Source of the DNA: Ornithinimicrobium sp. F0845
Lineage (GTDB): Bacteria > Actinomycetota > Actinomycetes > Actinomycetales > Dermatophilaceae
DNA length: 64,000 nucleotides
Direction: 5' to 3'
Assembly: GCF_023015765.1 (NCBI RefSeq)
Contig: NZ_JALKAL010000008.1
Location: 98,939-162,938 of the forward strand
How positions within the stretch are numbered: the stretch's first letter is position 1; every line of letters begins with the position of its first letter. The translations under genes were made by a program, and so were the position numbers. Shown here one piece after another: positions 43,858-54,186 of this stretch. Below the pieces are notes generated by a model. It had not been told where the DNA came from. It was given only the letters and a program-made list of their open reading frames with translations, and did no database searches.

Positions 43858-43925
43858 GGGTCAGCACGCTACGGGGCACCACCGACAAGGGAAGCGTGGG
43901 TGAGGCCATCCGGGGGCAGACAAAG

Positions 43926-43968
43926 GGGTGTCCACCCGACACCCCCTGTTCGTGTCGGGTGGACACCC
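43926..43968. other. 17-bp perfect inverted repeat between acs and the BAAT-like gene
   Basis: GGGTGTCCACCCGACAC (43926-43942) pairs with GTGTCGGGTGGACACCC (43952-43968) around a nine-base loop. It is 69 bases upstream of the BAAT-like start and about 160 bases downstream of the acs stop. No T tract follows on either strand, so it may be a Rho-independent-like stabiliser, a bidirectional terminator without T tract, or an operator. Confidence 0.6.
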
Positions 43969-44033
43969 TGTCGACTCCGGTCCCGTGACAGCCGGTGCTT
44001 GCCGCTATCCGAGGGAGTGGACCGCGGCCGCTA

Positions 44034-44105
44034 TGTCGATAACGACAAGTGTGCCGCGCCCACCCTCAGGAACGGCCCCCGAGATAGTAAGTTCTTCGCA
44101 AAGAA
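44034..44105. promoter_or_regulatory. Two short palindromes in the acs/BAAT-like intergenic region
   Basis: TGTCGATAACGACA (44034-44047) is a near-palindrome with five-base arms. TTCTTCGCAAAGAA (44092-44105) is another; on the minus strand it reads TTCTTTGCGAAGAA. The second differs by one base from the CTTTGCAAA core known for RamB-type acetate regulators of corynebacteria. Proximity to acs makes this worth noting, but the sites lie behind acs and in front of the BAAT-like gene. Confidence 0.35.
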
Positions 44106-44129
44106 TTCCCGGGGCACACGACATACTGC

Positions 44130-46124
<1,995 letters not shown>

Positions 46125-46262
46125 GGTGCCTCCTCGATCGCGCGGGTGTCTCCCGACAGCCAACACTCTCACCCGCCCCGTGGCAACCGTCCCCTGCCCC
46201 CGCCGCGACGACCGGTGTCCCCGGTGGGGCCAGCGGTCGCCGCGAGCGGGTTCAGTGGTGGG

Positions 46263-46889
46263 TCACCACCGGTGGGCCACGTCGATCACGAGGCGGGCGC
46301 CGTCGCCGGGTCCGTCCAGGACGAAGGACCGGAAGGGCAGCCGCGCCCGCACACCGAGCCCGACGGTGGTCTGTCCCTCGAAGCTCCCGGCCATCGCCAC
46401 CTGGCGGAAGGTGGTCCATCCCTTGACGTGCACCAGGTGGGCGGGATCGGCGGGGGAGTAGGTCGCGGCGCCGCCCTCGTAGGCCGGTGCGCGGACGATG
46501 ACCTGCAGGTCGGCCCCGCCGGCCAGCGGGACGGCCGCCCCGGAGCCGTCCTCACGGACCGTGTCGACGTAGCGCACGTCGTAGGTCAGCGACCCCGGCA
46601 CGTCGTCCACGTCGATCACCAGCCGGTCGTAGCAGGCGTGCCGGCCGGCCCGGACGTCGTCGACGGTGCCGGTCGTGTGACTGGTGCCGTTGGTCTTGGC
46701 CAGCGAGCCCCAGTAGATCCCGCAGTAGGGGCTGCCCTGCATGACAGCGCTGATGCCGGTGCTCGACGACCGGGAGTATGCCGTGGAGTCCGGTGGGCTC
46801 GCCAGCGCCGGTGCCCCGAGGCCGAGTGCCGCGGCGAGGGCCAGGGCGGCCCACGCGCGGGAGGTGCGGTGCGATCGGATGGTGCTCAT
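46263..46889 (-). CDS. Secreted AMIN-like domain protein
   Basis: ATG at 46889 has a strong site (GAAGGAGGAGAACC). The 208-aa product begins with a signal peptide (MSTIRSHRTSRAWAALALAA, cleavage after ALAS). The mature part has YDRLVIDVDDVPGSLTYDVR and LQVIVRAPAYEGG, beta-rich and typical of AMIN-like (PF24837) domains, ending FRSFVLDGPGDGARLVIDVA. Two Cys (YCGIYW and HACYDR) may form a disulfide. AMIN domains bind peptidoglycan, so a wall-associated role is likely. There is no partner gene beside it. Confidence 0.78.
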   Translation of the reverse strand: MSTIRSHRTSRAWAALALAAALGLGAPALASPPDSTAYSRSSSTGISAVMQGSPYCGIYWGSLAKTNGTSHTTGTVDDVRAGRHACYDRLVIDVDDVPGSLTYDVRYVDTVREDGSGAAVPLAGGADLQVIVRAPAYEGGAATYSPADPAHLVHVKGWTTFRQVAMAGSFEGQTTVGLGVRARLPFRSFVLDGPGDGARLVIDVAHRW

Positions 46890-47031
46890 GGTTCTCCTCC
46901 TTCGGTTCGGGTCGTGGCCCCCGTGGGTGGATGGTCCGTGCCCGTCTGTTGTTCCTGTATGACGTCGCACCCGTGGGTCTGGTTGGTCCCCGGCCCTCCT
47001 GGGGCCGGGACGGGGTCCGTACCCTGGGCAG

Positions 47032-47904
47032 GTGGACTCCGGGACGGTCGTCGCTGGCCAGGTGCAGGCACTGCTGGGACTGCCCGGTGTCGCCGACGCA
47101 GTGGAGGAGGCCCGCGGGGCCTGCACGCAGCTGCGCTGGCACCAGGCGCTGCGCCGCCGGATCCCCGAGGCGGCCGCGGAGTCACGGGTCCGCGGGGCCA
47201 CCGCGAGCGCACTGCTCGAGGGGGCTGAACCGGCCGGTTCGCAGGGCACGGTCGCGCTGGTGCGGGACCTCGTGCGCGGTGCCGCGTCCTGGCCCGCCAA
47301 GCCCGATCCGGTCGAGCGGGTCCTGAGGTCGGCCGTCCAGGTCACGGCGGCGACGGAGTCGGCCACCGGGGCGGCGCTCACCACCCCGGCCCAGCTGCTC
47401 GCGGGCCTGCACGTCGCCGCGGCCGCCGGTCTCCTGCCGGCGGAACAGGTGGGCCGGCCGCGTCAGCCGGGCGAGACCTCCGCCGAGTTCGAGGAGTTTC
47501 TGGGCGAGGCCATGCCGGCCGAGGGGCTGCCGGATCGGCTGCACCTGGTCTACGACCTGCTGGCGACGCTGCGCACCGGTGGGTCCGCGCTCGTCGTGGC
47601 CGCACTGGTGCACGCCGAGCTGGTCACCGTTCGCCCCTTCGTGACCGGCAACGGACTGGTGGCCCGCGCGCTCGAGCGGGTCGTCCACCGCGTCGGGGGA
47701 CTGGACCCCACGGGGGTGGCTGTGCCGGAGCTCGGCCATGCGCAGAAGGTGGGCGCGGACTACCGGGGTGCCCTCACGGCATACTCCCAGGGCGGTGCCG
47801 ACGGAGTGCGACTCTGGCTGCTGCACTGTGCCGAGGCCGCGGTGACGGGGGCCGGGGCGGGCACCGCGGTCGCCGACGCCGTCCTCGCCGGACGACTGAC
47901 CTGA
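47032..47904 (+). CDS. Fic-fold protein with degenerate catalytic motif
   Basis: GTG at 47032 lies six bases after TACCCT, so the mRNA may be leaderless. The 290-aa protein has the Fic-like segment VRPFVTGNGLVARALERVVH. In active Fic proteins this region reads HPFxDGNGRxxR; here His is Arg, Asp is Thr and the first Arg is Leu, while the GNG loop and second Arg remain. AMPylation is therefore unlikely, and a binding or scaffold role fits better. In many actinobacteria this gene precedes ssd and the Tad genes, as here. The N-terminal half (residues 1-120) is helical. Its product is often called 'oxidoreductase' in databases, without support in the sequence. Confidence 0.7.
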   Translation: MDSGTVVAGQVQALLGLPGVADAVEEARGACTQLRWHQALRRRIPEAAAESRVRGATASALLEGAEPAGSQGTVALVRDLVRGAASWPAKPDPVERVLRSAVQVTAATESATGAALTTPAQLLAGLHVAAAAGLLPAEQVGRPRQPGETSAEFEEFLGEAMPAEGLPDRLHLVYDLLATLRTGGSALVVAALVHAELVTVRPFVTGNGLVARALERVVHRVGGLDPTGVAVPELGHAQKVGADYRGALTAYSQGGADGVRLWLLHCAEAAVTGAGAGTAVADAVLAGRLT

Positions 47905-48302
47905 GCAGGCCCCCAGCGCCTGCACTTCCCAAGGCGCCGGATCTGGAGTACAAAGGTGGTGTGTGGCAGAGCCACAGGCCCTGCCGCCGGCGGTGACAAC
48001 CCGGGCACCCACGCGCGGGCAGTCCACTGGTGGACCGTTCGAGGCCCGGCTTGCCGGACCCGACAATACTGTGCACGCACTGTTCACCCGGGTGGTCACC
48101 GCCGCGGATGACGCCTCCGGAGTGAGGCGTCATCCCCATGTGGGGTGGTGGGGCGTCGTCCCCGGGTGAGGTCGCCGCTTCCCCGTCGCCCAGCGCTCCG
48201 GAGTGACCGCGCCCCGGTGGCGCGGTCACGCTCGGCACCCGCTCGCCATACGCCGTTCACCCGCAGTTTGCTCCCGCTGCCCGGTGTGGTGCATACTTGT
48301 CA
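47905..48302. other. Gap with two hairpins upstream of 6C RNA
   Basis: No gene is seen in these ~400 bases. Two perfect stems stand out: GATGACGCCTC/GAGGCGTCATC (48107-48117 with 48124-48134) and GTGACCGCGCC/GGCGCGGTCAC (48203-48213 with 48219-48229). They could end the Fic-like transcript or isolate the next promoter. Confidence 0.5.
48268..48297 (+). promoter_or_regulatory. Candidate 6C RNA promoter
   Basis: TTGCTC (48268-48273) and CATACT (48292-48297) are spaced by 18 bases. Transcription would start near 48303, just before the two C-loop hairpins. The -10 fits the TANNNT-like pattern loosely. Confidence 0.4.
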
Positions 48303-48407
48303 GTACAGCGCTCCCCGCAAGGGTTGCAGCGCGGGCGTTGCAGGTCATCCCCCCCTGACCTGCAGCGTCGACGGCCCCCGCTCCCCCCGCGGGGGCCGTC
48401 CCCTTTC
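48303..48407 (+). ncRNA. 6C RNA (actinobacterial small RNA with two C-rich loops)
   Basis: Two hairpins follow each other. The first pairs 48336-48347 with 48356-48367 (12 pairs, one G-U) and has the loop TCCCCCCC. The second pairs GACGGCCCCCGC (48370-48381) with GCGGGGGCCGTC (48389-48400) and has the loop TCCCCCC. Two adjacent stems with six or more C in each loop define 6C RNA. In M. tuberculosis the same RNA (B11) lies just beside ssd (Rv3660c), and here too it directly precedes ssd. 6C RNA regulates growth and virulence-related genes by C-loop pairing with G-rich targets. The ends are approximate. Confidence 0.85.
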
Positions 48408-48546
48408 CCGGGCCTTTTCCACAGCCTTCCCGCGTCCTTTGCGGGGCCTCTCCCGGGTCCTTTCCACAGCCTTCCCGCGTCCAGTGCGCGCGGCCTCTCC
48501 CCGGGTCCTGTCCACAGCCTCAGCGCGCCCCAAGTCGGCGTCCACA
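48401..48546. repeat. Imperfect 45-48 bp tandem repeats with TCCACA cores before ssd
   Basis: A unit starting CCCGGG(C/T)CC, with TTCCACAGCC inside, repeats at 48407, 48452 and 48500 (partial). TTTTCCACA (48415), CTTTCCACA (48460), CTGTCCACA (48508) and GCGTCCACA (48538) are its DnaA-box-like cores. They occupy the region between 6C RNA and the ssd start, where the Tad promoter must be. A similar pair lies upstream of the second Tad operon. Confidence 0.6.
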
Positions 48547-48597
48547 GCGGCGGTGTCCTGCGTTGTCCGGCGTGACCTCGGCACGCAGGCTCGGGGC

Positions 48598-49335
48598 ATG
48601 GATGTGACGAGTGAGGACAACGGCCCAGGAGGAGCGGCCAACGGCTTCGTGCTGGGAGTTCTCGGGGCCTCCGGCGGGGTCGGCTCGACCGCGCTGGCGA
48701 CGGCGTGCGCGGTGCGTGCGGCGGCCGCGGGCCGGGAGGTCGTGCTCGTGGACGCCCACCCCTGGTCAGGGGGCATCGAGATCATGGCGGGCACGGACGC
48801 GACACCTGGCCTGCGGTGGGCCGACCTGCAGGGCGTCCGGGGTGACGTCGACCCCGGGCGTCTCATCGCTGAGCTGCCCGCCGGTGAGACCGGGTTCCGG
48901 TGCCTGTCGTGGGGGCCGCACCCTCCGGGCAGTATGCCGCCGGGCCCCGATCCCGTGCTGGCGGCAGTGCGGGCGGCCGCGGAGGTCGCCGTCATCGACC
49001 TGCCCCGCCCCGGCTCTCGTCACCAGGAGTGGTGGTCGGCCTGCAGCGACATCGTGCTGGTCGTCGATGCCTCCGTTGGCGGGATCGGCGCGGCGTCGGT
49101 GGTGGCCGAGGCCGTCTCCGGGCTCGCGGGCCTGGTGCTGCGGGTGCCCGCCGCGATCGACGACGGTGATCTCGCCGCCGCGCTCGGCGTGCCGCTGCTG
49201 GCGCGGCTGCCCGTCGACCGCACGGTCGCGCGGTGCCTCGACCGGGGGCGTGCGGTGGCCAGCGAGACCGGCCCACTCGCGGAGGCCGCCGACCATCTCC
49301 TGGCTGGTGTGTTGCCCGGGCTGCGGGCGGCCTGA
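48598..49335 (+). CDS. ssd: Septum-site-determining protein Ssd-like / CpaE-like ATPase of the Tad locus
   Basis: ATG at 48598 was chosen over a long upstream open frame that only covers the repeats. The 245-aa product is a MinD/ParA-like protein: LGVLGASGGVGSTALATACA has a degenerate Walker A with GGVGST in place of GGxGKT, and VVLVDAHPWSGGIEIM follows. EVAVIDLPRPGSR resembles Walker B with DLPR. ATP binding may be weak. The same gene in mycobacteria affects septum formation and heads the Tad genes. The last base of its stop overlaps the tadA start (TGATG). Confidence 0.82.
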   Translation: MDVTSEDNGPGGAANGFVLGVLGASGGVGSTALATACAVRAAAAGREVVLVDAHPWSGGIEIMAGTDATPGLRWADLQGVRGDVDPGRLIAELPAGETGFRCLSWGPHPPGSMPPGPDPVLAAVRAAAEVAVIDLPRPGSRHQEWWSACSDIVLVVDASVGGIGAASVVAEAVSGLAGLVLRVPAAIDDGDLAAALGVPLLARLPVDRTVARCLDRGRAVASETGPLAEAADHLLAGVLPGLRAA

Positions 49336-50534
49336 TGAGTGGCGACGCTCCTGGCGCGAACGACTATGTGTGGCAACAGATTCGGGACGGACGCGCGCCA
49401 TCGGCCGACGCCGTCGACGGCATTGCCGATCGGGACGCGGTGCGCCTGGGCTCCGACGGCGTGGCCCGGCTCCGGCGTGACCTGCGTGGTGAGGTCCTGG
49501 GCGCGGGCCCGCTCGAGCCGCTGCTCGCCGACCCGGCCGTGACCGACGTGCTCGTCAACGGGGTCGACGGGGTGTGGGTCGACCGTGGCGAGGGCCTGCG
49601 GCCCGTTCCGGTGCGCTTCGCCGACCCCGACTCGGTCCGCCGTCTCGCGGTGCGCCTGGCGACGTTGGCCGGTCAGCGCCTCGATGACGCCTCGCCATGG
49701 GTCGACGGGTTGCTGCCCGGGGGAGTCCGGCTGCACGGCATACTGCCGCCGCTGGTGGCTGATGGCGCGCACCTGAGTCTGCGCATCCCGCGCCGGACGA
49801 GCCCGGACCTGGCGGCGCTGGAGCAGTGGGGGATGGTCGACGGCCCGTTGGCCCGGGTGCTGGGAGCCGTCGTGACACGGAGGGTGTCGTTCGTGATCAC
49901 CGGCGGCACGGGTTCGGGCAAGACCACCCTCCTGGGGGCCATGCTGCGGGCGGTGGGTCCGGAGGAGCGAATCGTCCTGGTCGAGGACACCCGGGAGCTG
50001 GCCGTTGAGCACCCGCACGTCGTGCGCCTGCAGGGACGCGCCGCCAACGTCGAGGGACGGGGCGAGGTGACGCTGACCACGCTGGTCCGCCAGTCCCTGA
50101 GGATGCGGCCGGACCGGCTCGTGATCGGGGAGGTGCGGGGAGCCGAGGTGCGCGAGATGCTGAGCGCGCTCAACACCGGTCACGAGGGCGGGGCGAGCAC
50201 GCTGCACGCGAATGCCATCGCCGACGTCCCGGCCCGGTTCGAGGCTCTGGGAGCCCTGGCCGGTCTGCCGACCGACGCCGTCCACGCCCAGCTCGCCAGC
50301 GCGCTCGACGTCGTCATTCACCTGGGGCGCCGCGAGGGCCGACGCACCGTGCGCGAGGTGGGCGTCGTGGTCAGGGAGGGTGGGGCACGGCTGGCGGAGG
50401 TGGTGCCGGCACTCGGCCCCGGTGGGCGAGAGCTGGCGGGATGGCCCGCGCTGAGCGCCCTCCTCGGGCCGCTCGAGGGCACGCCGGCGGGCGCCACGGC
50501 TAGGGTCGCCGAAGATGACGGAGCCCCGCCATGA
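49335..50534 (+). CDS. tadA: TadA/CpaF secretion ATPase of the Flp pilus system
   Basis: A 399-aa type II/IV secretion ATPase. PLEPLLADPAVTDVLVNGVD is the N-terminal CpaF signature. VSFVITGGTGSGKTTLLGAM is Walker A, IVLVEDTRELAVEHPHVVRL the Asp box, RMRPDRLVIGEVRGAEV Walker B and GHEGGASTLHANAIADVPAR the His box. It powers assembly of thin Flp/Tad pili. It is translationally coupled to ssd and overlaps tadB by 4 bases (ATGA). Confidence 0.93.
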   Translation: MSGDAPGANDYVWQQIRDGRAPSADAVDGIADRDAVRLGSDGVARLRRDLRGEVLGAGPLEPLLADPAVTDVLVNGVDGVWVDRGEGLRPVPVRFADPDSVRRLAVRLATLAGQRLDDASPWVDGLLPGGVRLHGILPPLVADGAHLSLRIPRRTSPDLAALEQWGMVDGPLARVLGAVVTRRVSFVITGGTGSGKTTLLGAMLRAVGPEERIVLVEDTRELAVEHPHVVRLQGRAANVEGRGEVTLTTLVRQSLRMRPDRLVIGEVRGAEVREMLSALNTGHEGGASTLHANAIADVPARFEALGALAGLPTDAVHAQLASALDVVIHLGRREGRRTVREVGVVVREGGARLAEVVPALGPGGRELAGWPALSALLGPLEGTPAGATARVAEDDGAPP

Positions 50535-51256
50535 CCTGGGTGGCTACGCTCCTGATCGCTCTGGCCGTGCTCACGTGGCCGGGCCGCCGGACCGGGCGCG
50601 CGGTGCGGGCCGGCCTGTTGCGCCACCGCGGGCCGATGGACACCTCACCGGGACCGTGGCGCGGCCTCTGGGCCCGGGGACGCCGCCGACTCGGCTGGCC
50701 CGGACGCTCGCAGGCCCACCAGACACAGCAGTGGCTCCCGGTGCTCGACCACCTGTCGGCATCGCTGCGGGCCGGCCTCCCACCTGCCGATGCCCTGGAG
50801 CTTGCGCTCACCGGGGTCGGCCCGGGCGTGCGCGCCGTGCTGACGCCCGTCCTCGAGGCGGCTCGCGAGGGACGGCCCGCTGCACCGGCCTGGGCGAGGG
50901 TGGCGCGCGCGACGGCCAGCCCGGAGGTCGAGCTCCTCGCCCGGTCGTGGGGCATCAGCGAGCAGCTGGGCGCGCCGCTCGCCGACGCGGTGGACAGCGC
51001 AGCCCGGGCGCTGCGGTCGCGTCGCGACCTCGCCAGCAAGCTGGAGACGGCGACGGCCGGTGCGCGCACGACCGCCACCATCCTGACCCTGCTGCCGGTG
51101 GCCGGCGTCGGTCTCGCGCTCCTGATGGGGATCGCGCCGGCCACGCTCTACGGCTCGGTCCCTGCGGGAGCCAGCCTCCTGGCCGGACTCGTGCTCCTGG
51201 CCGTGGGGCGGGTCGTGGTCACCGGGATGATCGCGCGGGCCACGGTGCAGCGGTGA
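50531..51256 (+). CDS. tadB: TadB-like inner-membrane platform protein
   Basis: A 241-aa protein (MTWVATLLIALAVLTWPGRR) with a T2SSF/GspF domain: WLPVLDHLSASLRAGLPPAD, LARSWGISEQLGAPLADAVD, SARALRSRRDLASKLETATA, and C-terminal helices TTATILTLLPVAGVGLALLM and SLLAGLVLLAVGRVVVTGM. It anchors the Tad apparatus and couples it to TadA. It is cotranscribed with neighbours by overlaps on both sides. Confidence 0.88.
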   Translation: MTWVATLLIALAVLTWPGRRTGRAVRAGLLRHRGPMDTSPGPWRGLWARGRRRLGWPGRSQAHQTQQWLPVLDHLSASLRAGLPPADALELALTGVGPGVRAVLTPVLEAAREGRPAAPAWARVARATASPEVELLARSWGISEQLGAPLADAVDSAARALRSRRDLASKLETATAGARTTATILTLLPVAGVGLALLMGIAPATLYGSVPAGASLLAGLVLLAVGRVVVTGMIARATVQR

Positions 51257-51906
51257 CCGGGTGGACGGTCCCGGAGGCAGTGCACACGGCACTGCCGGCC
51301 ATCCTCGTGGCGCTCGCCGTGCTCCTCTGGCCGGCTCGCGGAGGCCGGATCGGCTTTGTCGCGGGGCGGCAGGGACCGAGGTGGTGTGTGCTGTTCCCGA
51401 CCGCGCGACTGTCCCCGATCGCACGGCGCTGGCATCGCGGGCGCCAGGAGCCCGAGCTGGACGTGCCGGATGTGCTGGACCTCGTCGCACTGGCGCTCGA
51501 CGCCGGTGCGGGCACGGTGGCGGCCCTGCGGACGACGGCCGACCGCCTCCCCGGCGCAGGCGGTGCCGAGCTGCGCACCGTGGTGGCTGCCCTGGAGTGG
51601 GGCCTGCCCGGCGACGCCGCCTGGGCCGCCGCCCCCGAGAGGTGGGAACCCGCCGGACGCGCCCTCCGGCTCGCGGCCAGGGCGGGGGTGCCTCCCGCGG
51701 CGCTGCTGCGGCGTGCGGCCGAGGACGTCCGGCGTGAGCGGCTCAACCGGGTCGAGACCGCGACCGCGCGGCTCGGGGTGCGTCTCGTGCTCCCGCTCGG
51801 GCTGGCGTTCCTGCCGGCCTTCGTCCTGACGACCGTCGTGCCGGTCGTGCTGGCGCTCGCCGGGGCCCTCCTCGCGGGAGGCGCCGGCCCGTCACTGGTG
51901 CCGTAG
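51253..51906 (+). CDS. tadC: TadC-like inner-membrane platform protein
   Basis: GTG at 51253 overlaps tadB (GTGA). The 217-aa protein has an N-terminal helix (TALPAILVALAVLLWPARGG), a T2SSF domain with DVPDVLDLVALALDAGAGTV and ARAGVPPAALLRRAAEDVRR, and C-terminal helices (LPLGLAFLPAFVLTTVVPVV). It is the second platform subunit. The Tad pilin and pseudopilin genes, usually next, are separated here by an unrelated insertion of about 2.8 kb. Confidence 0.86.
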   Translation: MTGWTVPEAVHTALPAILVALAVLLWPARGGRIGFVAGRQGPRWCVLFPTARLSPIARRWHRGRQEPELDVPDVLDLVALALDAGAGTVAALRTTADRLPGAGGAELRTVVAALEWGLPGDAAWAAAPERWEPAGRALRLAARAGVPPAALLRRAAEDVRRERLNRVETATARLGVRLVLPLGLAFLPAFVLTTVVPVVLALAGALLAGGAGPSLVP

Positions 51907-51995
51907 CCGACGGGTGTCTCCGTGTGCAAGCCCGGCTTGACCAGCCAGGTTCAGAACGTCACACAGGATTGATCAGAGGATCAGGACGTCACGCA

Positions 51996-53366
51996 TCAGA
52001 ACATCACGCCGGGGTTGAGCAGCCCGTCCGGGTCGAGGGCGGCCTTGATGGTGGCGCTCAGCCCCATGACGTCGGGCCCCACCTGGTCCGGCAGCCAACC
52101 CTTCTTGAGGCGGCCCACGCCGTGCTCGCCCGTGATCGTCCCACTCAACGAGATCGCCAGGTCCATGATCTGCCCGAAGGCCACCTGTGCCCGCTCCTGC
52201 TGGGCGGCGTCCGCGGGGTCGTAGGCGATGAGGGGGTGCGTGTTGCCGTCCCCGGCGTGCGCGACCACCGAGATCGTCACGGCCTGGTCGGCAGCGATCG
52301 CAGCCACCCCCTCGATCAGCGCGGGGAGCGCGGGCAGGGGCACACCGACGTCCTCCAGCAGGAGGGTCCCGAGCCTCTCGACCGCGGGGATCGCTGCCCG
52401 GCGGGCGGCGGCGAACGCCTCGCCCTCGGCCGGGTCGTCGGTGGAGAACACCTCGGTGGCTCCGTGGGCGCCGAAGGCCTCCTGGATGTGCTCGACCTCA
52501 GCTCGACCGGCGGCCCCCGGCGCGTCGGACTGGGCGAGCAGGAGGGCGCCCGCCTCACGGGGCAACCCCATGCGGAACTGGTCCTCGACCGCGTTGATGG
52601 CCACCGAGTCCATGAACTCCAGCAGGGCCGGCCGGGTGTGGTTGGTCACGGCCAGGACGGCGGCGCCGGCCTCGGAGACGGTGGGGAAGACGCCGACGAC
52701 GGTGCACGCCGGTGGTTGTGGGGGCAGCAGGCGCAGCGTGACCTCGGTGATGACGCCGAGCACGCCCTCGCTGCCGACGAAGAGTTTGGTGAGGGACAGC
52801 CCCGCCGAGTCCTTGATCTGGCGACCACCGAGCCGGAGAGCCCGACCGTCGGCCAGCACGACTTCCAGCCCGAGGACGTAGTCGGTGGTGACGCCATACT
52901 TCACGCAGCACAGCCCGCCGGCGTTGGTCGCGACGTTGCCGCCGATGGAGCAGATCTCGAAGGAGGAGGGGTCGGGCGGATACCAGAGCCCGTGCTCGGC
53001 CGCTGCCGCCTTGACCTCGGCGTTGAGCAGGCCGGGTTGGGCGGTGGCCGTCCGGGTCGCCGGGTCGATGGTCAGCCCCCGCATCCGCTCGGTGGAGAGC
53101 ATGAGCACCCCGTCGACCGCCGTCGACCCGCCGGACAGACCCGTGCCCGCGCCGCGAGTCGTCAGCTTCACCCCGTGCGCAGCGCACCAGCGCACGACCT
53201 CCTGGACCTCGGCCGTGGTGGTCGGACGCACCAGCGCGAGGGGAGTGCCCGCGGTCGGGTCGAGGGCCCGGTCCTGCCGGTAGCCCCCGAGCACGTCGGG
53301 GTCAGTCACGACCATCCCCTCGGGCAACCGGCGAGCCAGGTCTGACAGGGGAGCGCTGGAAGCCAT
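51996..53366 (-). CDS. FAD-linked oxidase, glycolate oxidase subunit GlcD-like
   Basis: A 456-aa product starting at ATG 53366. It has the FAD-binding PCMH domain (RPTTTAEVQEVVRWCAAHGV, LTTRGAGTGLSGGS, SIGGNVATNAGG) and the C-terminal FAD-oxidase domain ending GTITGEHGVGRLKKGWLPDQ. The GEHGVG motif is typical of D-lactate/glycolate/2-hydroxyglutarate dehydrogenases. It oxidises a 2-hydroxy acid. It is oriented against the Tad genes and breaks the Tad locus. The start has no strong ribosome site. Confidence 0.86.
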   Translation of the reverse strand: MASSAPLSDLARRLPEGMVVTDPDVLGGYRQDRALDPTAGTPLALVRPTTTAEVQEVVRWCAAHGVKLTTRGAGTGLSGGSTAVDGVLMLSTERMRGLTIDPATRTATAQPGLLNAEVKAAAAEHGLWYPPDPSSFEICSIGGNVATNAGGLCCVKYGVTTDYVLGLEVVLADGRALRLGGRQIKDSAGLSLTKLFVGSEGVLGVITEVTLRLLPPQPPACTVVGVFPTVSEAGAAVLAVTNHTRPALLEFMDSVAINAVEDQFRMGLPREAGALLLAQSDAPGAAGRAEVEHIQEAFGAHGATEVFSTDDPAEGEAFAAARRAAIPAVERLGTLLLEDVGVPLPALPALIEGVAAIAADQAVTISVVAHAGDGNTHPLIAYDPADAAQQERAQVAFGQIMDLAISLSGTITGEHGVGRLKKGWLPDQVGPDVMGLSATIKAALDPDGLLNPGVMF

Positions 53367-53583
53367 GGGGACCACACTAAGCGAGCGCGGGAACGACCGG
53401 TTCTGGATGGTTGTCGGGCCCGGCCCCCACCAAGCCGCCCACCGTCGCCGGCACGGTCGCGCACACCGTCTGAGCAGGCTAAGGCCAGCCTTCTCTTGCT
53501 TGCGGCGGGGCGTGAATCGCGCGAGATTGGACCATGAGGGGGCGCTCTGACGAGCGACCCGACCGACTCTCGAGGAGGCTTCT

Positions 53584-54066
53584 ATGACGACCCGCACCGC
53601 CGACGCCCTGACCACCTCGTCCGAGGTAGCCGCCGGGGCTGCCCAGCTGCTGACGCCCGTTGTCATCGACCTCGAGGCCCTGGTGGTCGACGGCAAGCAG
53701 GCGCACTGGCACGTGCGCGGCCCCAACTTCGTGGGTGTGCACGAGCTGCTGGACGACATCGTCGAGCACGCCCAGGAGTTCGCCGACACCGCAGCCGAGC
53801 GCATCATCGCGCTGGGGCTCCCCCTGGACTCGCGGATCGAGACCGTCGCAGCCAAGAACACCCTGCCCGCGCTGACCGAGGGCTTCACCTCCTCGGCCGA
53901 CCTGATCCCGCAGGTCATCGCCCAGCTGGACGCCGTCATCGCCACGACCCGCGAGGCCATCAAGGGGCTGGACGAGGTCGACCTGTCGAGCCAGGACGTG
54001 GCGATCGCGATCGAGCAGGGTCTGGTCAAGGACCGCTGGTTCCTGCAGGCGCACATCGCCGGCTGA
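53584..54066 (+). CDS. dps: Dps-family ferritin-like DNA protection protein
   Basis: ATG at 53584 follows GAGGAGGC with good spacing. The 160-aa product has the ferroxidase motif HWHVRGPNFVGVHELLDDIV with His and the Asp/Glu metal ligands, and EFADTAAERIIALGLPLDS. It stores iron as a dodecamer and protects DNA against oxidants. The short N-terminus lacks a basic tail, so DNA binding may be weak. A dyad AGGCTAAGGCCAGCCT lies about 100 bases upstream (53476-53491). The next gene is under an iron box. Confidence 0.9.
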   Translation: MTTRTADALTTSSEVAAGAAQLLTPVVIDLEALVVDGKQAHWHVRGPNFVGVHELLDDIVEHAQEFADTAAERIIALGLPLDSRIETVAAKNTLPALTEGFTSSADLIPQVIAQLDAVIATTREAIKGLDEVDLSSQDVAIAIEQGLVKDRWFLQAHIAG

Positions 54067-54133
54067 GCCCCTCGACGCTCGCGGAGGACCGCTTCGTCTG
54101 CTGGGTCACATTCGCGACGGTGCCCTTTCCAAA

Positions 54134-54152
54134 TTTGGTTAGGCTCACCTAC
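54134..54152. promoter_or_regulatory. DtxR/IdeR iron box upstream of the SIP-like gene
   Basis: TTTGGTTAGGCTCACCTAC matches the DtxR/IdeR consensus TTAGGTTAGGCTAACCTAA at 16 of 19 positions. It overlaps a -10-like TACACT (54150-54155), so iron-loaded repressor would block transcription. Genes under such boxes are induced when iron is short. Confidence 0.75.
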
Positions 54153-54186
54153 ACTCGCGGATGTGAGTCGCCGACGAGGACCTTCC

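Noticed and set aside
53476..53491. AGGCTAAGGCCAGCCT upstream of dps as a DtxR box
   Set aside because: It is a dyad but is one base longer than the consensus core and lacks the AGGTTAG…ACCT pattern; kept only as a remark.
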